A model generated the notes under the pieces. The model worked only from the letters and a program-made list of their open reading frames with translations, ran no database searches and was not told the DNA's origin. 42,467 nucleotides of DNA from a virus: positions 1 through 42,467 of the IMG/VR virus record IMGVR_UViG_3300005471_000029; one strand, written 5' to 3'. Each line of letters opens with the position of its first letter. The first letter of the stretch is position 1. Shown here one piece after another: positions 13,743-20,756 of the stretch. A program made the position numbers and the translations under genes.

Positions 13743-14309
13743 ATGCGCATCTTCATCGCAAGCCTCCAGAGCGTCTCCCGTTACAGCCAGTCGCGCAGCT
13801 ACGAGCGGGAGGTTCCGCGCGAAGACAAAGAATTGCACGACGATTACGAAAAGCGCACCTGGCGGTTTCGCACCCATGCGCTGGCCGACGGCCGTATCTT
13901 CATTCCGCCGACGTCGTTCAAGGAAGCGATCGCCGCGGCCGCGCAATATCTCGGGATGCAGATTCCCGGCAAGGGCAGGCGGACCTATACGAAGCATTTC
14001 CTCAGCGGTGTCATCGTCGCCGAGGGACCGACGCTGTCGATAACCCGCGATCAGGTCGAAGGCGAATGGCTATATCTCAATGCGGACGGTAGGAAGGGGG
14101 GCAAAACTCGGGTCTGGCGCTGCATGCCGATGATCCCGGAATGGAAGGCCGATGTCGGCTTTCACGTACTCGATGACACCCTGACCGAAGAGGTCTTCCG
14201 CTACCACCTCGAACAAGCCGGCGCCTTTATCGGCATCGGTCGGTTCCGCCCGCAAAACGGCGGATTTTATGGTCGGTTTGCGGTGACCGACCTGGTGACG
14301 GCGACATGA
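13743..14309 (+). CDS. RAMP (Cas7-like) fold phage protein, putative
   Basis: 188 residues from the ATG at 13743. The order of motifs recalls RAMP proteins: an N-terminal strand (MRIFIASLQSVSRYSQS), a positively charged loop and helix after a Pro turn (FIPPTSFKEAIAAAAQYL, compare IPGSSLKG in RAMPs), and a C-terminal glycine-rich loop (GAFIGIGRFRPQNGGFYGRF). No other cas gene or CRISPR is nearby, and the resemblance is by eye only. RNA or ssDNA binding would be the guess. Its residues are well ordered and its GC slightly lower than the flanking arrays, so the gene is certainly real. Confidence 0.6.
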   Translation: MRIFIASLQSVSRYSQSRSYEREVPREDKELHDDYEKRTWRFRTHALADGRIFIPPTSFKEAIAAAAQYLGMQIPGKGRRTYTKHFLSGVIVAEGPTLSITRDQVEGEWLYLNADGRKGGKTRVWRCMPMIPEWKADVGFHVLDDTLTEEVFRYHLEQAGAFIGIGRFRPQNGGFYGRFAVTDLVTAT

Positions 14310-14310
14310 A

Positions 14311-14672
14311 AAAACGCCCCGCCACGCGACGCTGCGCCACGCTACGCCGCGCTCCGCATCGCAGGGCTGTGCCTCGTAGCGCACCGCTCCGCGCCGCCCC
14401 GCTCCGCCTCGCCTCGCAACGTTACGCTCCGCTGCGCATCGCAACGTCTTTTGAAACCCGGTATTTCGTCGCGCCCCGCCTTGCTATGCCGCGCAATGCG
14501 CCGCGTCGCGGCGCGCCGCCTCGCTACGCAACGCAGCGTCTTTTCAAACCGTTCAGCCGCGCGACCGCTACGCGCCGCGCCGCCTCGTGGCGCCCGGCCA
14601 CGCATCGCGGTGCCCCGCGCCGCTTCGCTCCGTGCCGCGTCGCACCGCTTCGCAACGCAACGTCTTCAAAGA
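14311..14672. repeat. low-complexity CGC-rich array 2 with three punctuating boxes
   Basis: A 360-base stretch of degenerate units (GCGCCACGCTACGCCGCGC, CCGCTCCGCATCGC and the like). Three similar boxes interrupt it: GCAACGTCTTTTGAAACC at 14441, GCAGCGTCTTTTCAAACC at 14533 and GCAACGTCTTCAAAG at 14657. All frames stay open because of composition; the Arg/Ala-rich translation is not considered a real protein. It fills the gap between the RAMP-like gene and the gene at 14690. Confidence 0.7.
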
Positions 14673-14689
14673 ATCGGAGGACCATCGGA

Positions 14690-15184
14690 ATGCTGGAATT
14701 TTCCCGGTCGCGAGCGATCGAGCGCGCCGCGTTGGCCCAACTGCTACGCACCGTCGGCGAAGGCGAGACGGTCACCTATGCCGAGCTCGACCGTGCCGCC
14801 GGCACCGGCGTGCGCGCGGAGCGCCATTTGCTGACCGCAGCGCGGCGAGAGGTCCGCGACGAGGATGGCCTGGTCTTCGAGCCGCTCAATTTGGTCGGGC
14901 TGCGCCGTCTGACCCAGGTCGAGATGGCGACGGTGCAACCGGACCGCCGCCGCCAGCGCGCCTTTCGTCAATCGGTCATCGCCCAGCGGGAAATGGCGGG
15001 CGTTCGTGAAGCCGATCTCGGCGCCGGCGAACGCGTTCAGTTCCTCGCCCGCCTTGCACAGCACGGCGCATTGGCGGCAATCGCCACGCATCGCGCCACG
15101 GCGAAACTGGCGGGCATCATCGCCGTCGACAATCCCGTGCTCACCGTCGATCAGACACTGACCATGCTCCGCGAAATTCGGTAA
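14690..15184 (+). CDS. hypothetical winged-helix-like phage protein
   Basis: 164 residues from the ATG at 14690, which has GGAGGA at 14676-14681; the open frame upstream is repeat array. The N-terminal half (LAQLLRTVGEGETVTYAELD, LLTAARREVRDEDGLVFEP) resembles winged-helix domains seen in many phage hypothetical proteins. The C-terminus is helical (RVQFLARLAQHGALAAIATH). A superficial likeness to alkyltransferase-like YxELA motifs is noted, but no PCHRV active site exists. Confidence 0.68.
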   Translation: MLEFSRSRAIERAALAQLLRTVGEGETVTYAELDRAAGTGVRAERHLLTAARREVRDEDGLVFEPLNLVGLRRLTQVEMATVQPDRRRQRAFRQSVIAQREMAGVREADLGAGERVQFLARLAQHGALAAIATHRATAKLAGIIAVDNPVLTVDQTLTMLREIR

Positions 15185-15193
15185 GCGCGCCGG

Positions 15194-15553
15194 ATGGCCG
15201 ACAGTCTTTTCGATTGGGCCGATGGCGCGGCGTTGCGCGACGCCGGGATGGAGCTCGCCGGCGAGGCGCAGGACAATGCGGACGCCGGCTGGGGCGAGCG
15301 CGCCTATCGGGCGATCGTCGCGGTCGCGCGGTCGCAACCGACGGTGCATGTCGACGATGTGCTGCTGGTGTTTGCCGACCGGCCGGAGCACCCCAATGCC
15401 TGGGGCGCGATCTGGGCGCGCGCGATCCGCGACGGCGTCATCGGCCGCACCGGCACGGTGCGCGAGACCCGCGACCCGCGCAAGCACCGCCACTGCTACC
15501 CGGTTTATGCCTCGCTGATCGGTCCGGACATGCGGCGAGCGGCGCAGCGATGA
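15194..15553 (+). CDS. conserved phage hypothetical protein
   Basis: 119 residues, starting 9 bases after the previous stop. The segment VDDVLLVFADRPEHPNAWGA, then RDGVIGRTGTV and HRHCYPVYAS is a pattern I associate with uncharacterised siphophage early proteins. Its 3' segment (15471-15520, DPRKHRHCYPVYASLI) is duplicated at 15813-15862. The stop is coupled to the next gene by ATGA. Confidence 0.68.
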   Translation: MADSLFDWADGAALRDAGMELAGEAQDNADAGWGERAYRAIVAVARSQPTVHVDDVLLVFADRPEHPNAWGAIWARAIRDGVIGRTGTVRETRDPRKHRHCYPVYASLIGPDMRRAAQR

Positions 15554-15810
15554 CCTTGCACGCCAAATTCCTCAGCGAGGGGCGCAAGGCGCAACATCCG
15601 CCCGACCCGCGGTACCCGCTGGGGATTACCGTAGACGGCTCGGAGGGCCGCCCCTCGTGCACGGCGTCGCTGCAATATCCGGCCCCCTGCGTCGGCAAAT
15701 GGCTGATCCGCTGCGACCAGTGCGGCACCGTCTCGATAGTGACCGCTGCCGGTCGGGCTGACGATCCGCATACCATCCGGCTGCCATGCAAGCCGCAAGG
15801 GACTGCGTGA
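15550..15810 (+). CDS. zinc-ribbon-type protein, copy 2
   Basis: 86 residues, the presumably intact version of the protein at 13349: MTLHAKFLSEGRKAQHP, then RCDQCGTVSIVTAAG and LPCKPQGTA with a normal stop. Three Cys are visible (C-x2-C plus one more); a fourth ligand may be His. The ATG overlaps the preceding stop, and the stop overlaps a 27-codon remnant ORF. Confidence 0.72.
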   Translation: MTLHAKFLSEGRKAQHPPDPRYPLGITVDGSEGRPSCTASLQYPAPCVGKWLIRCDQCGTVSIVTAAGRADDPHTIRLPCKPQGTA

Positions 15811-15893
15811 TGATCGACCCGCGCAAGCACCGCCACTGCTACCCGGTTTACGCCTCCTTGATCGTGGGCTCCAATCAGGAATCGGCGGCGTGA
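15810..15893 (+). pseudogene. remnant duplicating the end of the 15194 gene
   Basis: A 27-codon ORF (MIDPRKHRHCYPVYASLI, then VGSNQESAA) whose first two thirds repeat, almost base for base, the 3' end of the gene at 15194. It is probably left by the rearrangement that duplicated the zinc-ribbon cassette. Whether it is translated is unknown, but it is tidily coupled on both sides. Confidence 0.6.
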
Positions 15894-16087
15894 CCGAGGC
15901 GCAGCACGTCGAACTGCTCCGGATCATCTTCAGGCTTGCGCTGTTGGGATATCCACACCCAGTCAACGCGTCGCAAGTCGACGAGCGACTCGTCTTGGCG
16001 CTCGGCCAGATCGGCGGCATTGCATCGAAGGCGCTCCACGATACGGGTCAGCCCACCCTCGCCCCTGGTGCCGCCAGTGGCCAGTAG
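15890..16087 (+). CDS. hypothetical 65-residue protein
   Basis: Starts with GTG at 15890, overlapping the preceding stop (GTGA). The helix AQHVELLRIIFRLALLGYP leads into HPVNASQVDERLVLALGQIG. No family was recognised. Its 3' end shares the 13-base motif AGTGGCCAGTAGC with the next gene junction at 16675. Confidence 0.52.
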   Translation: MTEAQHVELLRIIFRLALLGYPHPVNASQVDERLVLALGQIGGIASKALHDTGQPTLAPGAASGQ

Positions 16088-16685
16088 CCGTTTGCCATTG
16101 CCGGTCGCAAAGCCGATGACGAAGGGCGAGCGGGAGGATTTGCAACGCCTCATCCGGCGGCGCGAGCAGGTGTTGAAAAGCGCCGCGGCTCAACGCTCGG
16201 CCGAATTGCTCGCCGATTTCGAGCAACAGCTCGCGAGCATCTACTCCTACGACCAGGACGAGGTCTGGTCACTGGCTTACAACGCCGCCCGGGAGGCGGC
16301 GCAAGAGGCGGTCGGAACCATCGCCGCGCGCTGCGAAGAGCTCGGCATCCCGCCGCAGTTCGCGCCGTCATTGCAGCTCTATTGGGCCGGGCGCGGGCAG
16401 AACGCGGTGCAATCGCGGCGCAACGAGCTGATCAGGGTCGCCAAGAGCCGCATCGCCGCGATCGAGAAAAAGGCCTGCGTCATGATCGAAATGCAGTCTG
16501 TCGAACTGCAGAGCCAAGTCATCGCCAATGGTCTGACCTCGGACGCGGCGCGAGCCTTCCTCGACAACATGCCGGCCGTCGAAACGCTGATGCCGCCGCT
16601 CGAGGTCGCCAAGGTCGAAGGCATGCTCGAAGCCCGCGGCACGTCAGCCCTCAGAACGCTGATCGGTGGCGCCAGTGGCCAATAG
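16077..16685 (+). CDS. hypothetical helical/coiled-coil protein
   Basis: 202 residues from the GTG at 16077, inside the preceding stop region; the ATG at 16116 (MTKGEREDLQ) is an equally good start. It is almost entirely helical and charged (REDLQRLIRRREQVLKSAAA, ELLADFEQQLASIY, NELIRVAKSRIAAIEKKACV), with no signal peptide or membrane segment. Family not recognised; many siphophages carry similar helical proteins among their early genes. Confidence 0.62.
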   Translation: MASSRLPLPVAKPMTKGEREDLQRLIRRREQVLKSAAAQRSAELLADFEQQLASIYSYDQDEVWSLAYNAAREAAQEAVGTIAARCEELGIPPQFAPSLQLYWAGRGQNAVQSRRNELIRVAKSRIAAIEKKACVMIEMQSVELQSQVIANGLTSDAARAFLDNMPAVETLMPPLEVAKVEGMLEARGTSALRTLIGGASGQ

Positions 16686-16962
16686 CATTGCGCCGCGCCC
16701 GGGGTTCGACTGGACCGCGATCAATTGGGGCGGGCCGGACGAGCCGCGCACCGAGCATTGCTCGTATTGCGGGGACGCGCTCGACGAAGAGAGCGTGCCG
16801 CTGATCCTGTGGACCAAATCGGGCTGGTGCGCCGAGTTCTGCGATCACTGCATCGCGACCTGGTGGGGCGGACAATCTTTCGACGAGGCGCCGGAACCGC
16901 GGCACGAGCCCGAAATCCGCCAACGCCTGAGAAACGCCAAGCGGGGAGACGGCGATGGCTGA
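16675..16962 (+). CDS. small Cys-pair (zinc-type) protein
   Basis: 95 residues from the GTG at 16675 (GTG 16666 is an alternative), overlapping the previous stop. Cys pairs are seen in HCSYCGDALDEE and WCAEFCDHCIATWW, spaced as in HNH-like or treble-clef fingers, but no catalytic His-Asn is clear. It ends close to a possible 27-codon ORF (16955-17038, with GGGGAG upstream) that runs into the excisionase start. Confidence 0.64.
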   Translation: MANSIAPRPGFDWTAINWGGPDEPRTEHCSYCGDALDEESVPLILWTKSGWCAEFCDHCIATWWGGQSFDEAPEPRHEPEIRQRLRNAKRGDGDG

Positions 16963-17030
16963 GAAAGCCTGGCCCGAGCGGCTTGACTCGCCCCGGCCAA
17001 AAACCCTATGCTATTGGCAAGGCCGCGGCG

Positions 17031-17408
17031 ATGCCTGAAGGGGAGCTGACCCTCGCCGAGGTCGCCGCCCGGCTCAAGATGGCGGAGCTCACCTTGCGGC
17101 GGTTTTTGAACCGCATCGGGTTCCGCGCCATCCAGCTGGGCGACCGCTCGCTGATGTTCACCGAGGCTGACTACCTCGAAATTCGAGAGGCCCGCCGCCA
17201 ATGCCGCTCACGCTCGTCGCGCCCCGCGAAGGAAGATCCCGCAACTGGTCGATCCGCGGCACTGTCCGAGGAAGCTATATCAGCGAAACTACGGGCGTTG
17301 CGAGCCGAGAGCTCGCCGAAGCGATCCGCATCAAAAGGGAAGGGCAGCTCCTCGAAGAAAGCGTCTTCGGGGCGCGGGCAAGTCGTCGCTTTGCCGAAGC
17401 GGTCATAG
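17031..17408 (+). CDS. excisionase-like MerR/AlpA-type HTH protein
   Basis: 125 residues from the ATG at 17031. Residues 4-55 form a small winged-helix typical of excisionases (LTLAEVAARLKMAELTLRRF, GFRAIQLGDRSLMFTEADYL). The remaining 70 residues are Ser/Lys/Arg-rich and overlap the integrase gene for 208 bases in another frame. The functional domain ends just before the integrase ATG. Excisionases bend attachment DNA and steer the integrase towards excision. Confidence 0.75.
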   Translation: MPEGELTLAEVAARLKMAELTLRRFLNRIGFRAIQLGDRSLMFTEADYLEIREARRQCRSRSSRPAKEDPATGRSAALSEEAISAKLRALRAESSPKRSASKGKGSSSKKASSGRGQVVALPKRS

Positions 17409-18334
17409 AATACACCGAGGCGACAAAGCCGCGCGGCACGCAGCGCGATATGCTGATCGGCCGGGTGCGCCGCGACGGTTCGGTGGCGCCTTGTCTGGTC
17501 GGCGATTTCGGCGGCCGGTTGTGCAGCGCGATCGACCAGGCGGCGGTCGACGCGGTCGTCCGCAAGCGCTTCGCCGGCAAGGCGCCGGGCACGATCCAGC
17601 GCGATCTGTTGACCCCGCTGACCGCGGTGTTGCGCTTTGCCGCAAAGCGCAAATGGTGCGACGTGCCGATCTTCGAGCGGCCGCGGTACGACGACCGGCG
17701 CCGCCGCTGGGCGAATTACGACGAGGCCGACCGGCTGCTCGCCGCGGGCGCGCCGCATCTGCGCCCGCTGATCGCCTTTCTGATGCTGAGCGGCGCGCGC
17801 ATGTCCGAGGCGCTCGGCCTCGAATGGGCCGATGTCGATCTCGGCGCGCGCTGGCTGGTGTTCCGCGACACCAAACGCGGCAAGCGCGGCGGCGCCGGCG
17901 GCGAGGACCGCGGCGTCGCGATCCATCCGCAATTGGCGCTTGTCCTGGCCAACCTGCCGCCGGGACCAAACGGTGATCGAATCGGCAACGTATTTCTGAC
18001 CAACCGCGGCCGGCCCTACGCCGACAAGGACAACGGCGGTGGCCAGATCAAGACCGCATGGCGCGGCGCCGTGCGGCGCGCCGGCCTCGCCGATCTGCGG
18101 CCGCACGATCTGCGGCATACCTGCGCGACCTGGCTGACCATGGCCGGCGTCCACGAGCAGGTGCGCGACGAAATCATGGGCCACGCGTCGAGCGCCATGG
18201 GAAGGCGCTATTCGCATGTGCCGCGCCCGAGCCTGATCGAGGCGATCGACCGGCTGCCGCCGCGCGCCGTCGAGATCATGCCCCCCGCCCTGCCGGCGCC
18301 ACGCCCGGTATTGCGCCGCCGCGGGGTCCGGTGA
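17201..18334 (+). CDS. int: phage tyrosine integrase
   Basis: A 377-residue, full-length tyrosine recombinase. The N-terminal part includes an arm-binding-like strand region (RNWSIRGTVRGSYISETTG). The catalytic domain has Arg in LSGARMSEALGLEW (about 200), HDLRHTCATWL (about 302-312) and GHASSAMGRRYSHV with the nucleophile Tyr near 337. It integrates phage DNA at an att site; the tRNA-Thr segment at 24304 is the best candidate. Its 3' end is copied, diverged, at 19545-19764. The start lies inside the excisionase-like gene. Confidence 0.94.
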   Translation: MPLTLVAPREGRSRNWSIRGTVRGSYISETTGVASRELAEAIRIKREGQLLEESVFGARASRRFAEAVIEYTEATKPRGTQRDMLIGRVRRDGSVAPCLVGDFGGRLCSAIDQAAVDAVVRKRFAGKAPGTIQRDLLTPLTAVLRFAAKRKWCDVPIFERPRYDDRRRRWANYDEADRLLAAGAPHLRPLIAFLMLSGARMSEALGLEWADVDLGARWLVFRDTKRGKRGGAGGEDRGVAIHPQLALVLANLPPGPNGDRIGNVFLTNRGRPYADKDNGGGQIKTAWRGAVRRAGLADLRPHDLRHTCATWLTMAGVHEQVRDEIMGHASSAMGRRYSHVPRPSLIEAIDRLPPRAVEIMPPALPAPRPVLRRRGVR

Positions 18335-18363
18335 TGATTGAGGGAGAAGAGGGGGGAAATATT

Positions 18364-18732
18364 ATGGGGGAGGCGAAGCGGCGCCGGGAATTTGCGCAGG
18401 CCACCGCGGCGAAGAACCTTGCGGGCTTGCCGGCCTTCGCGGTCGTGCCCGGTCACGTTCGCGACCCGAAGCTTTGCCAGGCCCTCGTGCTCAGCGACGG
18501 CGCCCGGCGGCAGTGTTCCGCCAAGGCCACGGGCAAACGCCGGCCGACGCTTCCGGCTGATGATCCCCAGGTATATCCCTGTTGCGCGCGCCACCGCCGG
18601 GCGCGCTGGTTCGTGTTGTGGACGCCGGTCTATGGGCTGACCGGGGCCGCAAGGCTGGAGCACACCCGCCGCGCCCTTGAGCGCATGGAAATCGGCGGGC
18701 CGCGCCCTCCGGCGGCGAAGCTGGTCGAGTAG
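18364..18732 (+). CDS. hypothetical MGxAKRR-type phage protein
   Basis: 122 residues from the ATG at 18364, preceded by GGGGGGA; an in-frame ATG at 18334 overlaps the integrase stop. It begins MGEAKRRREFAQATAAKN, a start shared with the proteins at 22990 (MGQAKRRR) and 23630 (MGEANRRR). Cys and His residues (LCQALVL, QCSAK, CCARHRRARW) could form a metal site. Family not recognised. Confidence 0.65.
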   Translation: MGEAKRRREFAQATAAKNLAGLPAFAVVPGHVRDPKLCQALVLSDGARRQCSAKATGKRRPTLPADDPQVYPCCARHRRARWFVLWTPVYGLTGAARLEHTRRALERMEIGGPRPPAAKLVE

Positions 18733-18734
18733 CC

Positions 18735-19082
18735 ATGAGCGAACTCGATCGTCGCGACATCGCTGACGAATTGTTCCTGATGACCAATCTCTTTCCGGCG
18801 ACGACCGGGCTGCCGATGGTGGTTTGGGTCGGCCCGAGCTACGGCGCGCCGCACGATGTCCGCATCAAGGTCATGCAGGCGCATGGCACACGGATGGATC
18901 CCGGCAATCTCGCGGTGGTGGCGCTGCGGCCGCGGCCGCATGTCGTCGCCGGCCGGCTCTCGGCCGCCGATCTGAGGGCCATCACGCAATGGATCGCGCT
19001 CAACGAAAAAGCGATCCTCGACCATTGGAACGGCCTCTCCGATGGCGCGCAGCTCGCGCGGCAATTGCAGCGGCTCCCGTAG
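18735..19082 (+). CDS. DUF4160-like small protein, copy 1
   Basis: 115 residues, 2 bases after the previous stop. Paralogue of the protein at 20753: both have TGLPMVxWV, HDxRxKVxxxHGxRM, PxPHxVAGxLSAADLRA and a final WIxLNExxIxxxW. The strand-turn-helix layout resembles DUF4160, a small family sometimes paired with antitoxin-like partners; the match is by eye. No partner is evident here. Confidence 0.6.
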   Translation: MSELDRRDIADELFLMTNLFPATTGLPMVVWVGPSYGAPHDVRIKVMQAHGTRMDPGNLAVVALRPRPHVVAGRLSAADLRAITQWIALNEKAILDHWNGLSDGAQLARQLQRLP

Positions 19083-19205
19083 ATGGCGTTGTTCGGCGCG
19101 GTGGAGTTCGATTGCTGCGAATGCGGCCGGCATATCATCGTGCTCGCGGGGCCGATGCCTGATCCGCCATTGTGCGCGGCCTGTCTAAAGTGGAGTAGAA
19201 CATGA
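19083..19205 (+). CDS. 40-residue two-CxxC zinc-ribbon-like protein
   Basis: A tiny ORF directly after the DUF4160-like gene, with CCECGRHIIVLAG near the start and LCAACLKW near the end: two Cys pairs about 24 residues apart, the spacing of a zinc ribbon. The stop overlaps the next gene's ATG as ATGA. Support comes from the Cys pattern plus coupling on both sides. Confidence 0.58.
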   Translation: MALFGAVEFDCCECGRHIIVLAGPMPDPPLCAACLKWSRT

Positions 19206-19489
19206 TACCAAGCAACTTATCAAAAGGTAGATGGCTGATTGCTACTACCTTAGCTGTGGCACAATTGGCTGATGTTGCGACCACAGAAATGTTTCTTAGA
19301 CAAGGCAAAACAGAAGCCAACCCACTAATGGTGGGAGCAATGACCCATCTCGGAGCGTTCTGGTGGGCACCAAAAATGCTCCTTGCTGGGTTTGTTTTCT
19401 ATATGATCCTGTGTTCCAAGCGTTGGATGTTGCCCACGGCTTGCGCCGTGGTGTCAATCTTTCCGCCGTTGTGGAACATACTGCCCTAA
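19202..19489 (+). CDS. low-GC small membrane protein (DUF5658-like), probable foreign cargo
   Basis: 95 residues with three hydrophobic stretches: WLIATTLAVAQLADVATTE, APKMLLAGFVFYMILC and LPTACAVVSIFPPLWNIL. The motif ADVATTEMFLRQG, then EANPLM recalls the DUF5658-type membrane proteins. Its DNA is far poorer in G+C (about 45% by eye) and uses AT-ending codons unlike every neighbour, a clear sign of transfer. It sits between the integrase gene and an integrase 3' remnant. Confidence 0.7.
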   Translation: MIPSNLSKGRWLIATTLAVAQLADVATTEMFLRQGKTEANPLMVGAMTHLGAFWWAPKMLLAGFVFYMILCSKRWMLPTACAVVSIFPPLWNILP

Positions 19490-19544
19490 GCGAAGGAGAT
19501 AAAATCAGGATTGTATCTACGTCGCCGTGCCATGCGTGCCGGGC

Positions 19545-19764
19545 TGGGTGGCTGACGATGGCCGGGGTGCACGAGCAGGTCCGCGACGAGATCATGGGCC
19601 ACGCGTCGAGCGACATGGGACGGCGCTACTCGCATGTGCCGCGCGCCAGCCTGACCGAAGCGATCGACCGGCTGCCGCCGCGCGCCCCGGAGGCCATCGG
19701 CGAGATCATACCGGATGCGCTGTCCGCGCCGCGCCCGGCGTTGCGCCGCCGCGGGGTCCGGTGA
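19545..19764 (+). pseudogene. integrase 3' remnant from a related phage
   Basis: The frame reads WLTMAGVHEQVRDEIMGHAS, then DMGRRYSHVPRASLTEAIDR and ends RRRGVR, matching residues 309-377 of the integrase at 17201. The nucleophile-Tyr region is present, but the catalytic Arg and HDLRH boxes are missing. DNA identity is clearly below that of a fresh duplication (many third-position differences and a small insertion near the end), so it derives from a related element. Confidence 0.82.
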
Positions 19765-19765
19765 A

Positions 19766-20491
19766 TTGAAGTTCGACCGTAACGAGATGATCGAAGGGAT
19801 CCGGCTGCCGTGGGTGCGCGATTTCTTGGCGCATTTTTCGGTGAACGGGTGGTCTATTAACGAGCAGGATGTGGCGGAATATTTCAAGCTCGACGGGGCG
19901 CACGCCGACCGGTGGTTGCGGGCCGCTGCGGCGCGCGATTTGATCGAGCCCGGGGAGCCCGATGACGGCAAGCCGCAATGGACCGTTGCGGCTACGGGGA
20001 GCCGACTGGCCGCCGCGAAGTTCCTGCCGCGGTTCAATCGGAAGCGTGCTGACCAGCTCATCGCCGGCTTTTTGCAGCGCGTCGAAACCGCCGCCGCGCA
20101 GCGCCAGGATTTTCTGATGGAAGTCTGCTGCGTCGCGCTGTTCGGCAGTTGCCTCGATGGTGCGGCCGAGGATTTCGGCGACGTCGATCTATTTTGCGAA
20201 ATTCGTTGGCTACCCGAGCTTGGCGGCGGAGAACGGGTGGAGCGGGCGCGATCCTTGTTCAAGGCCGATGGTCGATCGGCGGCCAGAATCACCGATAAGA
20301 TGTTTTGGCCGGCGCAGAAATTGCAGCGTTTCCTGCGCGCCCGGCAGGGGGCAATTGCGTTGCACGATATGGCCGAGGCGGCGCTCTACGATACCGCCGT
20401 CGCGGTGCTTTACGAGTTGCCGGGTGGCCGGTTGGCGTTGCCGCAGCCGTGCCGTAGCCCGGTTCTTGCGACGCGTTACGCTGGGCCATGA
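19766..20491 (+). CDS. winged-helix plus nucleotidyltransferase-like protein
   Basis: 241 residues from the TTG at 19766, 1 base after the integrase remnant; the ATG at 19787 (MIEGIRLPW) is the alternative. Residues 10-75 look like a winged helix (INEQDVAEYFKL, HADRWLRAAAARDLIEPG). Residues 120-155 carry the nucleotidyltransferase signature, ALFGSCLDGAAEDFGDVDLF, i.e. GS followed by D-x-D. This is the layout of MNT-type enzymes, several of which are antitoxins or transfer AMP to partners. No HEPN partner was recognised beside it. Confidence 0.68.
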   Translation: MKFDRNEMIEGIRLPWVRDFLAHFSVNGWSINEQDVAEYFKLDGAHADRWLRAAAARDLIEPGEPDDGKPQWTVAATGSRLAAAKFLPRFNRKRADQLIAGFLQRVETAAAQRQDFLMEVCCVALFGSCLDGAAEDFGDVDLFCEIRWLPELGGGERVERARSLFKADGRSAARITDKMFWPAQKLQRFLRARQGAIALHDMAEAALYDTAVAVLYELPGGRLALPQPCRSPVLATRYAGP

Positions 20492-20492
20492 C

Positions 20493-20756
20493 ATGAGCGA
20501 CGAAAAAATCAGCCTCGAATTGCTCGGCGCGCGGGTCCTGACCCTGACCGCCGAAGTGCGCGACCTGCAGAACCGCTTCACCGCCATGGAAAGCCGCTTC
20601 TCGGCGCTGGAAAGCCGGGTCGCCCAATTGGAGGTGGCGATGATCACCCGCTTCGATGCCATGGAGCGGCGGGCGGCCGTCATGGAAGACAGGATGACCG
20701 CGATGCTGGCGGTGCTCGTCCGCATCGCCGAGCGCGTCGAGGCGCCGCCGCGATGA
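20493..20756 (+). CDS. short coiled-coil protein
   Basis: 87 residues dominated by heptads (LLGARVLTLTAEVRDLQNRF, MESRFSALESRVAQLEVAM), typical of a parallel coiled coil. No catalytic motif. Similar short coiled-coil ORFs are common in phage accessory operons. The stop overlaps the next gene as ATGA. Confidence 0.66.
   Translation: MSDEKISLELLGARVLTLTAEVRDLQNRFTAMESRFSALESRVAQLEVAMITRFDAMERRAAVMEDRMTAMLAVLVRIAERVEAPPR

Noticed and set aside
13605-14672. A CRISPR array
   Set aside because: Units are degenerate and vary in length, with no fixed repeat and unique spacers, and no cas1/cas2 genes are present.
14306-14689. An N-terminal extension of 128 Arg/Ala-rich residues for the gene at 14690
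   Set aside because: It is a translation of the low-complexity array; all frames are open there, and a good GGAGGA precedes the ATG at 14690.
14690-15184. An alkyltransferase-like (MGMT) DNA-repair protein
   Set aside because: Only a weak VTYAELD resemblance; the PCHR active-site motif and flanking family motifs are absent.
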